DNA of 64,000 nucleotides from Isoperla grammatica (GCA_945910005.1 OX246738.1:25346332-25410331); one strand, 5' to 3'; shown: positions 33,512 through 46,000, numbered from the stretch's first letter. The notes: generated from the letters alone by a model not told the origin. Numbers and translations: made by a program.

Positions 33512-33930
33512 ACTTCATACACACTACACAGTGTTTATTTTAAACTCGTAGTATCATTCTTTATTATTGTGGTAAACAGAACTAGAACTATAAACATAAA
33601 TGAATGCTATTTTAAATGATCGAGTTGCACAAAGAGCGTCGCTATGTTTTGATGAATAGCACATCGGAAATAAACACAGATTTCTTTTGTTTTAGTTCTG
33701 CGGGAATGCAATATAACCAGAATATAAAGCAAGTTTATCTAGTTTTATCATAACATTATTTTATTTAGAGGGAAACATGTCAGTGCTTAACCTATGAGTG
33801 TATGCCGTTTGATTAGTTTAATGTACTTGAAGTACAGTAGTACAACACCATAGCAAAACGATGTACCCAATTTTTTCTATCTCAATTTCGTTTTATAATA
33901 AATAAAAAAAAAAAAAAAAACGGGATAAAA

Positions 33931-34305
33931 TCGCGGCAGGATAGTCTCTACGTCAAAAACCGCAGAAAATGTTCATTATTAAATTATATCTTAAGATTGT
34001 AACAAGAAATCGAAAATCTAAATCAGCAGCGCACTGTGCTTTGGTAAGCCCTACAGACTGAATTAAATATTATAACCATTAGAGTAGTATTTTGATTATA
34101 ATTCGATAATTAGTAATAAAATTAATTATTTATAAGAAAACATACTGATTATAATATAAGTCACGACTTAGAGCATTCAATGTGTAGGGCTTACTAAACC
34201 ACAGTGCGCTGTTGATTCAGATTTTCGATTTCGAAGCCCATTCTTGTGATATAATTTAAAAATGAAAATTTTGTGCGGTTTTTGACGTAGAGGTATCCTT
34301 CCCTG
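33931..34305. mobile_element. MITE, long member of the 'CTACGTCAAAAACCGC' family
   Basis: Inverted arms: AGGATAGTCTCTACGTC, AAAACCGCAGAAAATG, AATCGAAAATCTAAATCAGC, GCGCACTGTG then GTAAGCCCTACA on the left, complements on the right. The loop is about 150 bp and AT-rich. TTAA follows at 34306-34309; the left flank (ATAAAA) is degenerate. Arms are homologous to the shorter element at 40.96 kb. Confidence 0.82.
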
Positions 34306-34471
34306 TTAAATTGGACAGTTTCTTAAAACTCTGATATGCCCCGTTAAAAATAAGACGAATGGTTCCAGATTTGAGTAAAAGAAAACCAATTCGGATTTCA
34401 TAGCAAGTTCATTGAGTTAGACACTAGACAGGTTTATCATATTGTACCGCGTCGATGAAAGTCACAATGTT

Positions 34472-34769
34472 ACACAATAATTATATAATTTCTCGTAGGA
34501 ATACCTGTTACAGGGTAGGGTACACACCAGATTTACCTGATGTGCCTCCCTTCAAACGACTGAGCATTGTTAGGATGTTTTGATAGTTGGGAAGGAATGT
34601 CCGAGGGCTGTTATAGTAGGACCCAATCGCAACGTTCGCTTTTACGACTGAGGAAAACCTCGAAAAATTTCCGGTCAAGATTGTCGGTGGCCGGAATCGA
34701 ACCGGCGACGTTCCGGATTAAAGTCATGCGTCTTACATCGCTGATGAGCCAACTCTTTAACGATGTGTT
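34472..34769 (-). mobile_element. tRNA-derived SINE, full-length, 10-bp target duplication
   Basis: Reads 5' to 3' on the minus strand: tRNA-like head (TTGGCTCATCAG A-box region; B box ggttcgattcc at 34693-34703), body TTTTCCTCAGTCGT, CCTCGGACATTCCTTCCCA, GGCACATCAGGTAAATCTGG, then GGTATTCCTACGAGAAATTA and a short ATTATT-like tail. Direct repeats TCACAATGTT at 34462-34471 and 34770-34779 flank it. Same family as the copy at 49.7 kb. A 73-aa frame at 34567-34788 is a shadow. Confidence 0.9.
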
Positions 34770-34779
34770 TCACAATGTT

Positions 34780-37299
34780 GTGAAGTGATTGGATATTTTG
34801 CTCTTTGAATAGGCCTACTCGGAATTTGAAGGCATTTGGTGTAGGGGCCGGGTTACAGTGATGTTGACTGATTGCGATGGAAACCTCCAGTGCTATATGT
34901 GCAAATATATTTTCAACCAATGTGGCTGCGGGGTTTTGTCACTCGCATATGAATGTGGATTATGATTCATAGATTAGATTGAGACTAAACAACGAGGAAC
35001 AACAACAACAACAAACCAAGTACAAAAGTTGTATATTTTCCATAAAACGAATTTTGACAAAAAGAGGCAAATGCCCCGAAGCAGAAAGTATTTTCCGATC
35101 TAATTTATTAACCAATATAAACAATATGTGATTGAGTTTCTATTGATTTCCGATATTGGATTCACTGGTTGTGAACACTCCGACTTCGTGGTTGTAAATT
35201 GGGTTTCCATTGCGCTGGTATTTTTTTGCTACTAACTAAGCACATCGCACATATGCACACATTCACACACTCTAGCACATATATGAGCACAAATTTATTT
35301 AATTTAATACAATCTATTATATTTAAATTATTTTATAATTTCTATTTATTTATATATTTTATTAATTGGTTCAAATATCCATCAGCCAGTTCACCAATAA
35401 AAGTGCGCATCAGCGAGTTTTCTTTTCATTGAGACATTCTTATTATTTTATTAATATACAAGTGAATTTTAATGACACATAATCAAAATTTAGAGGGATG
35501 TAAAATATAGAATACACCTGACAAACCAGTATAAACCAGTGGCAAAACCAGTAAGTGACTGGCAGAGGGAAGTGGCACTCGATAGGTTCACTTTCTAGTA
35601 TATGTCACAGTGTCACAAGACAGACAACGTGTTATCACGAGCTGTTTTTAGTACGGTTTCCACTCATGGTAATCGGCTTAGCCAGGCCAGATCAACTCTC
35701 GCTCACACGTGACGTTATGCGGGGGGGGGGGGGAGGGGGAGGGGGAGGCACTTACCGGATCGTTTCCATCAAATCTGATTCATCCGATTCAATAACTTTT
35801 TGCAATAAAATCTGCACACACAGTTGGAAAACGAACATACGAAATTTCGATTTGAGCTGAACGTTGCTTACATTATGAATATTGAAATTTTAAAAACAAG
35901 CTGCAGACTGGAATCAAGTCACACACAGTTCCTTTTGTCTTGTTTAGACGTAGGTACACTCAGTTTTCGTACAAAAAAACAAAAGAAAATTGTAGCATAT
36001 TATTCGTGAAGAATCCACATAAAAGCACAGACATATAACATGAAAGGAAAAAATTAATGAGATCCTATACTACGTATTAGAAATCATAGTCGTAACCATG
36101 ATTCACATACTTGAATCGATGGTTTAAGGATGGTTTATGCCATCTAGAGAATATGAGTTGGTTTTTGGCCATATGAGTGGGATGACACGCGTAATTTTTA
36201 TCTTCGTATAATTATAACCTTCTCAATTCTCTTTGTATATTCTGACAAGATTTTAATTAGCATAATAACAAAACCCCGTATAATCCGAATCTACAATGAA
36301 ACCCTCAAAACGATTTGAAATGATTCAAAATTCCATGATGGCATTCATTTGGAAATCGGGCTAAAAGTGAATAAGTTACGAGACGTGGAGTGAGGCGGTG
36401 TTTTTAGCGTCAGATTTACGTCATAGGGGAAACGAGACTTGCGCTGTTGGAACTTCTTCGTGTATTACTTGACATGTAAACCCTTTGTTTTGGTTTAGAG
36501 GGCATTTAATATAAAAACGCATTACATTGTTATTGCTACCCTTACACATGTTGGCCAGCCCTGCTCCGCAGTCACTGAGACAGATGAAAACAAGTCAAAC
36601 TACCCTGGTATATGGGCGCCACACTCCATAACAGCCCCTGTTTCGTGTACGTCGAGATAAGTGCGACGTGAACGACTTCCACACGACGACACATAAAACC
36701 TGTTGACACAAATGACTTCCACTCCCACTCCCATAAACCACAATGTAATATACGTTCCGTTCAAAACCAAATCTCGATAGTACACTATTCATTTTTCAAC
36801 GTTTTATGTTCCTGAGGTAGGATTAGGGTGAAAATTGCTCGAACCCAGTCTTCGGCAAAGTTTAAAATCAATAGTTTACCTCTTGTTAAGATTTATGGCC
36901 TTTATTTTACGCGTAGCTCGGCCAGGTGAGATCCTAATATCTTCTCTATAGGTTTCCCCTCGCGGTAAGAAACTTCCCTGGGAATCCTTCCCCAACCCTT
37001 AAAGGAGAAGGGGTGGGGATGATAAGTCACCTGTGTTTTATGAAAACCTCCGTGCTCGGGAGTTGGTGCACGAAAGAAACTCAGGCTGGTTGGGCGAAGC
37101 AATATCGCGAGTCATGGTTGCACCGCCAGGCTGGTTCGGCAGGAGCGCCACCCCACCAAATATAAATCCCCCACGAGATAGAACTAATTCTTAAAGAATT
37201 CTGCTGGGCTGGATAAAGTAGCAGCTAACTTTTTTAATTTATATTGAATCACATTGGCTTGTTTTTTGAGACGTGTAGTAAATAGCTTTTAGTTTTGCG
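34780..37299. other. No gene recognised; poly(G) tract
   Basis: Contains a G-run at about 35719-35731 followed by AGGGGGAGGGGGAGG. The GC-richer part at 36900-37190 (CCCTGGGAATCCTTCCCC, then GCTGGTTCGGCAGGAGCGCC) looks like an old dispersed repeat but has no partner in the window. Frames at 35555-35860 and 36595-36792 are not recognisable. Confidence 0.4.
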
Positions 37300-37546
37300 A
37301 GCGCAAGGAATTGTTAGATAACGCAATGCAATCATATCATGCAAAAATATCATGTAAAATATCACGTTTGTACAATTCATGGCAAACATGACTGTTTGTG
37401 ATCCATTTACAATAAATAAATGAATATGAATATGAATATGAATATGAATATGAATATGAATATGAATATGAATATGAATATGAATATGAATATGAATATG
37501 AATATGAATATGAATATGAATATGAATATGAATATGAATATGAATA
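37300..37546 (+). repeat. (TGAATA)n microsatellite, possibly a LINE tail
   Basis: About 20 hexamer units from 37421. The preceding TTTGTACAATTCATGG, CCATTTACAATAAATAAATG resembles LINE 3' UTRs ending in AATAAA, so the array may have grown from a retroelement tail; no coding remnant supports this. Poly His-Ile and Tyr-Ser frames are artefacts. Confidence 0.8.
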
Positions 37547-37732
37547 GTCACTGTACTGTTGTGTCATGCGTTGTGTGCAAATAGGCAACTACTCGCGCAG
37601 GTGTAAACGTCAAGAAGACAATGGGGACGAGGGCACTCGACTCGTCCCGGTGACGGGACCCCCAGCGGCCGTGACACGTCGACATGACATTAGTGTCAAC
37701 GCCGTGTTCAAACAACTCGATCTGTGTTAACT

Positions 37733-38287
37733 TTATTTATGTCTATCCTATTCCGTTATTAAAACTGATTTACAAAGGAGGACAATGAATAGAACTATAG
37801 GCTAGGCAAACAATTAATAATAATGAAATCATAAAATAGCAATAATAACAAAACAAACTGCTGTACTATATATAATAAAAACAAGAACAATAAAATGAAT
37901 TGAGAAATAAAATAAAATAATATAAAATCATGTAAAAGTTAATTATATTAAATAATAAAAATAATATATATATATATATCTCTGGCTCCTGTTTCCAACT
38001 TAAGTTAGGTCAGGGGGTGGCTATAGCCACAAAAAAAAAAAACAACAACAAAATATATACTTTATTTTTATTATTTAATATAATGCATTTTTAATTCATT
38101 TGATTTTATTTAATTTCTCAATTCAATTTTGTGTTCTTGTTTTTTTTATAGTACTGTATAGCTTGTTTTGTTTTTTATGATTGCAATTTATGATTTTATT
38201 ATTATTAATTGTTTGCATAGCCTAGTTCTATTTATTGTCCTATTTTGTGATCAGTTTCTATAACTCAATAGGATGGAAAATAAATAA
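37733..38287. mobile_element. AT-rich foldback element with ~240-bp arms
   Basis: Left arm 37733-37975 and right arm 38045-38287 are inverted copies. Landmarks: CTATCCTATT / AATAGGATGG, AAAACTGATTTACAAA, GGACAATGAATAGAACTA, GGCAAACAATTAATAATAAT, AACAAGAACA, TTATATTAAATAATAAAAAT. The loop holds a (TA)n run and a CCACAAAAAA stretch. The right end merges into (TAAA)n. No coding capacity. Confidence 0.85.
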
Positions 38288-38300
38288 ATAAATAACAAAA

Positions 38301-38343
<43 letters not shown>

Positions 38344-38730
38344 ATACATGATTAAATGAATGAATTAACAAATGAATGAATGAATGAGTGAATGAATGAA
38401 TGAATGAATGAATGAATGAATGAATGAATGAATGAATGAATGAATGAATGAATGAATGAATGAATGAATGAATGAATGAATGAATGAATGAAGGATCGAA
38501 AGAATGAACGAAGGAACGAATGAATGAACGAATGAATGAACGAAAGAATGAACGAATGAATGAACGAATGAATGAACGAAAGAATGAACGAATGAATGAA
38601 CGCATGAATGAACGAAAGAATGAACGAAGGAATGAACAAAGGAATGACACGAATAACACGAATAACATGAATAACACGAATAACACGAATAACACGAATA
38701 ACACAAATAACACAAATAACATAAATAAGC
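38279..38730. repeat. Compound microsatellite: (TAAA)n, (AATG)n, degenerate GAACGAAT, (AATAACACG)n
   Basis: (TAAA)n to about 38346, (AATG)n about 38364-38490, then AATG/AACG/AAAG mixtures to about 38640, then nine-base units AATAACACG to about 38728. Long Phe-Ile-His-Ser and Met-Asn-Glu-Arg frames across it are translations of the repeat. Confidence 0.95.
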
Positions 38731-39246
38731 GACACCTGCCTAAGACCTCTTGAATAATAACTGCATGCAAGGAGTTATAGTCTCTGTACCTCCGTACGCA
38801 CGTTTGTGGGCGCGTGAAAGAGTGTGAGGGGGGGGGGGGAGGGAGGGTTAGAAAGCGTGTGTGTTTGCAAGCGGCGTAGTAAAACCACGAAGGATTTACC
38901 CCGGCTCATGTCTAATGCAGGTTTGCATGTCCTAAGTGTCAGGCTTTATCCTTGTCACTCGCGACCCCCCTGCCCCCAATGCCGCCACACCCCTGTTCTC
39001 AAGCTACAAGTATTATGTCCAAGTGATACCAAGGTTCTAAAAGCATGGTGTATTTATGAAGTCACTTTAGGCTCGTTTTGCGACTGTTGCTACACATTCA
39101 CTGCACTTCCAACAACTCTAAATGTGTAATAATTTGGGAGAGTTCCGCACAACATAGGTGTTAAGGGCAGAACAAACATTTTGAAATGTTGATCGGCTGT
39201 TTAACCTTAGCCCAGCTTCATGGATAACTTATGGAGATCTTAATAG
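38731..39246. other. No gene recognised; short poly(G)
   Basis: G-run at 38828-38839. The 101-aa frame at 38824-39129 starts at its edge; it is Cys-rich late on but has no motif I recognise. Confidence 0.4.
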
Positions 39247-39333
39247 TAATAACAGATTTCCCCGACTAAGGAGTCGAACCAAGACCCTCCGGATCAACGT
39301 ACCGTACGGCTCTTGCCATTCAGCTACCGGAAA
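39247..39333 (-). mobile_element. tRNA-like SINE, second family, copy B
   Basis: Minus strand: CCGGTAGCTGAATGGCAAGA (good A-box region), GATCCGGAGGGTCTTGG with B box ggttcgactcc, then TTAGTCGGGGAAATCTGTTA. The post-B-box segment matches copy A at 32.87 kb. It has good polymerase III boxes, but the flank shared with copy A marks it as a SINE, not a tRNA gene. Confidence 0.55.
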
Positions 39334-40959
39334 AGGGAGTTTTCGTTTTTTTTTTTTTTTTATTGTCCCATCAGGTTGAATACCATTTTCTACATACAAT
39401 CACATTCATATCAATGTGTTTTGGAATAGATGTTATGGATTAAAATTACTCGAAACTTTCACACATGTATATGGTGGGAAAGACGGGGAATGTCAAAGGT
39501 TTGGATCAAAACCGACCAATTATATCAAGAAACCTCGTTTTGAAGATAATTTCACTCACAATAGCATGTTTTGTATCGAATTTGTTTCTAAAATGTTTAA
39601 TATTTACTCTTGAACATTATTTAATACGGTAATGTTCAATAATTACAATATTTGTAAAGAACATTTGAAAATATTGTGGTTTTTAAAATAAACATACGAA
39701 GATCAACAACAATGTTGTACTGCGTTAACAAGCGAGATAGTCGTAAATTCGAAATAGCGTAAATTAATTCATAAAAATATGTTGTTTACCAATGATTGAC
39801 GTTATGGATCGTTCCACAATGAAGAAGCGGGAAGGTAAAAATGTCAGACGTTAAATGCTAATGGAATTGGAACTATACAATTTTCACACATAAAAATTAT
39901 GTGCACGTTATGCTCGGATACGGATCTATCAATAGGTCCTCTGAGCAATATTTGTGTCTGATGATAATTTCCTATTGCTATAATTGCGTCTTCTGATTGT
40001 TGAAAACTTGTTTTAATGAGACATGTGAATGCAAAAGCTAAATTCACAAGTACCGTACGAAGTAATAATAAGTATTATAGTAGTAGTACATTAGTAACAT
40101 CAAAAGTACAAAGTGATCATAAGTACAATAGTACATTACAGTAGATTACAACTTAGTAATTAACATGCCCTTATAACTAAAACATTACAAACTATTACCA
40201 AATTCATCCATGCCAACTTAACTAAACATAATATTATGTAATAATTATGTTAGATGTCCCAGAATCCTTGGTTCTCACAGGGCAAAGGGATCAGACTTTT
40301 TGTTGTATAACTTTTTTAGTGTTTTTAACAATTTAAAACCCTGTTTGACACTTTATATTATAAGTTAGAACTTAGTCCTTAGTCTAGTTTTTAAGTCCTA
40401 TCCTGTATATGGCTACAGAGGACAATGTGTGCCCTACATTTGCCTTCCAGTTCTCGGGCGGGTAAATGTCAATAAATAAAATACAATACAATTGCCGTAT
40501 AGTTGCATAAAAAACAAAACTACGTTCGTGAAATGTTTTGTCCATCCTTTACGAAGAGAGAGTTTGAATGAAATGATTATTTGAAGTGGTCCTGTCCTCT
40601 GTAATAGCAACCAGTCCTGGAAAACGCAATTAGAGCAGATAAATACCTCAGTCCGCACGATGAAAAGTATTCACTTCAAAGCGGCAGAAAGCTGTGCAGC
40701 CACGTCCCTCAATCTACTGGTAAAGTAAACAAATCTAAAATCACACTTCCTTTGTAAAACTCATTCTATAAACTTCTTTGAAAGCATTTTTATTGAAAAC
40801 TATTTCAATTGCCTTTGATAAATTTGCATAACTCCTTGGTTAAACCTTGGATTTATAAACCATGTGCCATAGTTACAATTCCTAATCTAATTAAATGGTT
40901 TTACCTTAATAACTAATCTAATCGTAATATTCTTTTTCTAATTTGGCCTTTTTGACTTC
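39334..40959. other. No gene recognised
   Basis: T-run near 39347-39361. The sequence at 40380-40500 (TCGGGCGGGTAAATGTCAAT, AAATAAAATACAAT) could be a retroelement 3' end but lacks coding support. Small frames are unremarkable. Confidence 0.4.
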
Positions 40960-40963
40960 TTAA

Positions 40964-41160
40964 GAGCGAAGGATACATCTACGCCAAACCGCAGAAAATG
41001 TTCATTTTTTATTATATCTGGAGATTGAAACACAAAATCGAAAATCTGAGAAACCACAGCGCTATGGTTTCTCAGATTTTTGATTTTGTGTTTCAATCTT
41101 GGGATATAATTAAAAAATGAAAATTTTCCGCGGTTTTTGACTTAGAGGGATCATTCGCTC
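40964..41160. mobile_element. Short MITE (197 bp) with TTAA target sites
   Basis: TTAA at 40960-40963 and 41161-41164. Inverted ends are GAGCGAAGGATACATCTACG and GAGCGAATGATCCCTCTAAG (reversed), then AAACCGCAGAAAATGTTCA and AAATCGAAAATCTGAG in both arms. The arms nearly meet at CCACAGCGCTATGG. TTAA duplications are typical of piggyBac. The arms are homologous to the longer element at 33.93 kb, which has an extra AT-rich loop. Confidence 0.88.
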
Positions 41161-41164
41161 TTAA

Positions 41165-43765
41165 ATCGGTATGTTAATTGCATATTCACTTCGTACCTAA
41201 ACAAGTCGCCTACTCAATATAAAAAAGTATAATTTCAAAAAAATAATATTTGTGATTATAAATTCCTTAAAACTGCATCCTTTGCCCAGCCCACATGGTG
41301 GCATTAGTTAGCAACAGCTTGTTCTGGGTGGACCTATAATGACATGGCTAGCCTTGGTGTTATGAGGATGAACTGTGTTAGCGGTAGGAAATGTCAGACG
41401 TATCAAAACAAGAGACAGCCCAGAATTAATTACAACGGTGTCAGCATGTTCTACTTGCTTGTTCAAGACTGACGCAAGTTCAGCTTTATAACCTAGTGAC
41501 ATTACAAACTTTGTGCATAGTTAAACTTAAGAAAGTTTTTGAATTTTGAAGAGTCAAAAATATTGGATTGATCTTCATAGTTTATTTTATTTTAATCTAC
41601 CAGAACATTTTGAAAAAATTTGCCCAAATCAAAATTTACACAAAATATGAAAAAGTCGATTTATTTTTTCATTCGAATGTTCTCCTTAGGCACGGATCTA
41701 GGGGCGGTTCTAGGGGCGGTAGTCAACGATTATTTACCTGCAATCTATAGTAATGTTAATTAAAACGCGTTAATTAAAATGTAAATTAAAACGTGTATTT
41801 CTGATAATTCGCTAGTTACATTTTAAGAACTGGCAATGCTAAAAATAATTTGCTAAACCTGACGTTTGGAAATTCAATAACTAGTTACACAATACACACG
41901 GCAGCCTAATAATTTTCAAAATTACTGTCAGTTTCATTTACACTTGAATGGAAGAACAGTTGCGACGTAGACGCGCTCGCTTACCATAGCGTCAGCGTTC
42001 CTAGTAAGTAAATATAGGGTTATCAGACGAAATGGCCGAATCAGCCTGCAAAACCATCTCTTAGACCCATTTTTCGAGCATTACTTTCAAAATCAAGATT
42101 TTTGTATGAGTAACATTATAATTACGAACTTTTGAGTGTTCAAGCTTTTAGATGTGTGTGTTTTGTACTTTGGAAGAAATTTGAAGAATTTTGGGTATTC
42201 CAAGTTTTAGATTTTAAAATTTCGAAATTCAGGAGTTTTCGACAAACTTTTGTCAAGTTTTGTGTCTTCTACTTTTGTTGAGTGGTAAATCAGAGCCATT
42301 CCCACAATTGGCGACCGACGTTGTTGGAAACTCGTTTCGATAACAATTAATGTCGTTCTAACACCATTTTAGAAAGCACGCTTGTAAATCGTTTTTGGTA
42401 AGCGCTGCAACTACAAAGGGGATATGGGCATGTCCGTAACCCATCCTGTTATGCGGCAGGTAAACTACAATAAATTGACTTGATTGACATTGGTATTGGT
42501 ATATTAACGAAAGTGAGTGTGAAAATTGATAAACTAAATTCAGTATTTCAGCCAAAGATTACAAACTTGTTTCAACGACAAAGACATTTCGGCAAACCGA
42601 GTATATTGATTAATTCGGCTTTTCGTGAAAATACACAAACATAACTTTCGAACATAATTTGACGAACTCCTACAAAAAAGGAGTAATCCCTAGTACAACA
42701 TGATCCGCGTGTTCCGAAGTCAAGTTGCCGGCCAGATCCCAGGGAACTGCGCGGTGCGTCGACCCAGGACTTCTTCGAGGCAGTTCAAGTAGACATCATT
42801 GGGTGAGAGTCTAACCATGGTCTAACCAAGGAACTAAGGATGCGGTGAACTACACAACCTTCAACTATACTTTTTCTAATCATCACACACGTCAAAGTGT
42901 ACAAGGCCTGTTCCGCCGTCGTTTCAGATTTTTAGGTTTGGTACTTTTTGCCTTTCAATTTCTTCCTGCTCAAAAGATGCAACATCAATTTTGTTTTTTT
43001 ATGTATGTTGCATTCTTCCAAGGATTCCTTCCAATTTCATATTGTGGAGTTCAGTGGCCATTTCGAGTGTTTCCTCAGTAAAGTAGTCTGAAGTCCGCTC
43101 ACTCTTGCTCGCGTTTATGCCCCGTGAACAAATTGGTAGAGTGGGTGGCGGGGGGGGGGGGGGGGGGGGAGGGGGGGGCTAGCCGAGCACTTTCTCCTTC
43201 ATGAAGAAATTCAGCCAATACGTGTATGTTAAATTAAATAAATAAATTCAGTGGGGTCATTTAGTCCTATACCTTTCTCTTTAGACTTAAAAATAGCTTT
43301 ATTTTATTAACAAAAGATGTTGTGCATTTTACTTCTATTCTGCCTACCCCTACTTGGAAAAGACACTCAAAGCAAATGGTAGGTCGGGGTCATCATTTTG
43401 TCTTCTTGCGAGGTGGCTGTGTCCTGCGCATCGACGCCAGGAACCTGCCAATAACAGTAGCCTATACTCACCTACGTACATGACACAAGCCTTCTTTTAA
43501 TTAGACACGCTCGCTGTTTGACCCATGCGGATGAAAGAGTCTTATACGGGTTAATCATGGCACAATACACAAGCTATATTGCATACTGTATAGTATATTG
43601 AATACTGTATTTTTACGATAAGTATAATTTATTACTATACGGTTATCCAAAAATAACAGCAAGTAGCTGAATATCATGCAGAAATATGTTTTTTTTTTTT
43701 TTATAAACAACATCATTATCAATAGCATCTTGCGAACTGTTTGTACAATGACTAATTTCTATATT
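41165..43765. other. No gene recognised; poly(G) tract
   Basis: A long G-rich tract lies at about 43149-43179. CTAGGGGCGGTT is tandemly duplicated near 41699. The 78-aa frame at 42845-43081 and others show no recognisable similarity. Confidence 0.4.
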
Positions 43766-44070
43766 TAATACTATTACATGAAAAAATTCCTTTTTTTTTA
43801 AACAACGCTTATATTTAAATGAACTAAAAAGTAAAAAATACATTTTCTCCCAAAAAATGTTTGCCTTACTCGGAAAATAAAAGCGTTGGGCGCTTTCCCT
43901 CCTTGAACAACAAAATTCTGTAATCTGTCAATACCGTAAGCGCCCAACGCTTTTATTTTCCGAGTAAGGCAAAAATTTGTTGGGAGAAAATTTATTTTCT
44001 ACTTTTTAGTACATTTAAATATAAGCGTTGTTTAAAAAAAAAGGAATTTTTTCATGTAATATTATTTTAT
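43766..44070. mobile_element. Foldback MITE with ~133-bp arms
   Basis: Arms about 43766-43899 and 43937-44070. Landmarks: ATTACATGAAAAAATTCC, AACAACGCTTATATTTAAAT, AATTTTCTCCCAACAAA-type segment, GCCTTACTCGGAAAATAAAA and GCGTTGGGCGC next to the loop. The loop is only about 37 bp. It lies about 60 bp from the Pearl-like element that follows. Confidence 0.88.
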
Positions 44071-44132
44071 ACTTTTTAGTCTTAACGAATGTGGTAATTG
44101 AATATGTGTTCACAAGGACGTGTCCCAATTAT

Positions 44133-44500
44133 CTGTGACTAATTTCCCATTAGAAGCTTTGTCTGATTAATTAAGTATGATGAATTAATTGATTAACTAG
44201 TGAATGTGATAAATTGATTCATGTATTTTCATCAAGAATATAAGTCTGTGTGAAAAATTTCAGCTTGATCAGACATTGCGAAGTTGGTGAAATATTGATT
44301 CCCATATAAAACTTTGATTAATTAATTATGATTAAGTAATTGATTAATTAGTGAATCTATTAATTGAATCATCTATTGTCATCAAGAATACGTATGTGTG
44401 AAAAATTTCAGCTCGATTGGACATTGAAAAGTGGGTGAAATATCGATTAAGATTCCGTCCAGACAGACAAACACATGAAGCTAATATAAGCATTGTAAAA
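44133..44500 (-). mobile_element. Pearl/Helitron-like element, second copy
   Basis: Minus-strand copy of the element at 5.73-7.45 kb. Reversed, it starts TTTTTTACAATGCTTATATTAG, passes TTTGTCTGTCTGGACGGAATC, has two ~150-bp units beginning AATCGATATTTCACC / AATCAATATTTCACC, and ends GGGAAATTAGTCACAG. It lacks the foldback insertion and the small TCATAGATAT...ATATCTATGA hairpin present in the other copy. Confidence 0.65.
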
Positions 44501-45079
44501 AATTTAAAAACATTGAATGTTAGATTCATAATAATATTATGGTCCGAATAACAAAACTTTGTTAATAATTAATATTAGATCTGATATGTCGTATCGTATT
44601 GGTTTCCAATACAGAAAATGCATCCCAATGTCCGTAAATCCGCTGGCCCGGTGGCTCGTCGAGGTTTACCGAACCTCCGCCAGGGGATTGTCGGACCTTG
44701 GGTGCCTCCTACCACGCACCATTTTAGTTTGGAGCAAATCTCCGTCGACGCCCAGATAAGCTTGAAATTAATTAACCTCACAGTGTGCGTCTCTATAGAA
44801 ACCTTTGATAACCTAAACCCGAACGCGGTCTTTGTAGTACTCGCTTTCTATTGCGTTTGAAACATTGATTTATGATGAATTAAGCGGTCAGCAATTCCAT
44901 TACGCTTCTCCTAAATCATTTTCGTCGAAATCTGCGCGAAATCAACGCGGTATAATAACATGTTGTAAAGTTCTGTCAACTTGTCAAGAACAATGAACAT
45001 CCGCTGTGGATTAGGCACACTCGGACTCGGATTAGTATTTAGTCCGCTAATGCACTTCAAGCTGCAATTCATTCTTACA
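44501..45079. other. No gene recognised
   Basis: GC-richer island at 44630-44760 with overlapping frames on both strands; none matches a family I know. Confidence 0.4.
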
Positions 45080-45216
45080 GTTGCTTTGACACGGAAGGTA
45101 CCCAGTTCAATTCCCGCTACCGATAATCACGACTGAAGTTTTCCGGGGTTTTTCTTCAGTCAAAATGAGAGTCCAACTAACATACCTCACCTATTTACTC
45201 CAAACATCCAAATAGA
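45080..45216 (+). mobile_element. tRNA-derived SINE, degenerate copy
   Basis: B-box-like agttcaattcc, then CGCTACCGATAATCACGACTG, TTTTCCGGGGTTTTTCTTC, and ACTCCAAACATCC, in the same order as the full SINE at 49.7 kb. The middle body (GCCCTCGGACATTCC) is deleted. Confidence 0.55.
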
Positions 45217-46000
45217 AAAACGCAATCGTGACCTCGAACAGGATTATATTTCAATGTCATAAGATGTCAGATGAAAAAGGAAAAAAGGGATGAATAATTT
45301 GTACACCATTCTCATAATTGAAGAATTACAAAAACACATTTTAATTTATTAATTGTAATACATTTTAAGATCATTTTTTATTCGCACACACAAGAAAGCA
45401 AGCACACATCAAATAAATAATTGTTATTATTTTTTTTAGTGTAAAATTAGACGTATTTATGGTAGTTAAAAAAGAAAATTAAACTTGAATAACTTGTTTG
45501 GAAGGAGTTTCTGTAGGACACAGTTTTTGTTTTTGATATAGTATTGCAGAAAATCGTGCTGATTTATAGTAAACATGCGATACGTGTATTCGGCCGGAGA
45601 AGAATTTTAAAATGGTTCAGTGACTGTTCACGGCGTTTAGTTTATACGCGCAAAGTTTTATGCTGGCGCCCGTAAAAATAGCTGCTACCCTGCCAGCTAT
45701 GAATCAGGCAATCGACATCACAAGAGGTCGATATCCCTCCTCATCCCCTCTCCCTCCAAACCGCCCCCTCCGCAACGACGACTTGGATAAACATTGGAAT
45801 CCTAGTTGTAACGAATTTGAATATAAGTGTGTAAATATCTAAGAAGAGCTACCCTCACTTTAGGGGGCTTAAACGCCTTGCGGTCGGGTCTCGAACCCTG
45901 CATCTCATCAAGTACACTCGCTTCAAAATAAAGTTATATGCAGCAAGATAAGAAAGCGCAAAGGTTTTTTCGTTGGAAAACAATCCACGTCCCTCTTACT
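45217..46000. other. No gene recognised
   Basis: AT-rich. TCGGGTCTCGAACCCTGCAT near 45884 resembles a B box on the minus strand without further support. Confidence 0.4.

Noticed and set aside
37249..37588. His-Ile and Tyr-Ser repeat frames
   Set aside because: Translations of the (TGAATA)n hexamer array.
38258..38770. 170-aa Phe-Ile-His-Ser repeat protein
   Set aside because: Encoded by the (AATG)n and related microsatellites; similar repeats appear in all frames.
39247..39333. Functional tRNA gene on the minus strand
   Set aside because: No convincing acceptor-stem pairing, and the downstream flank is shared with another degenerate copy at 32.87 kb.
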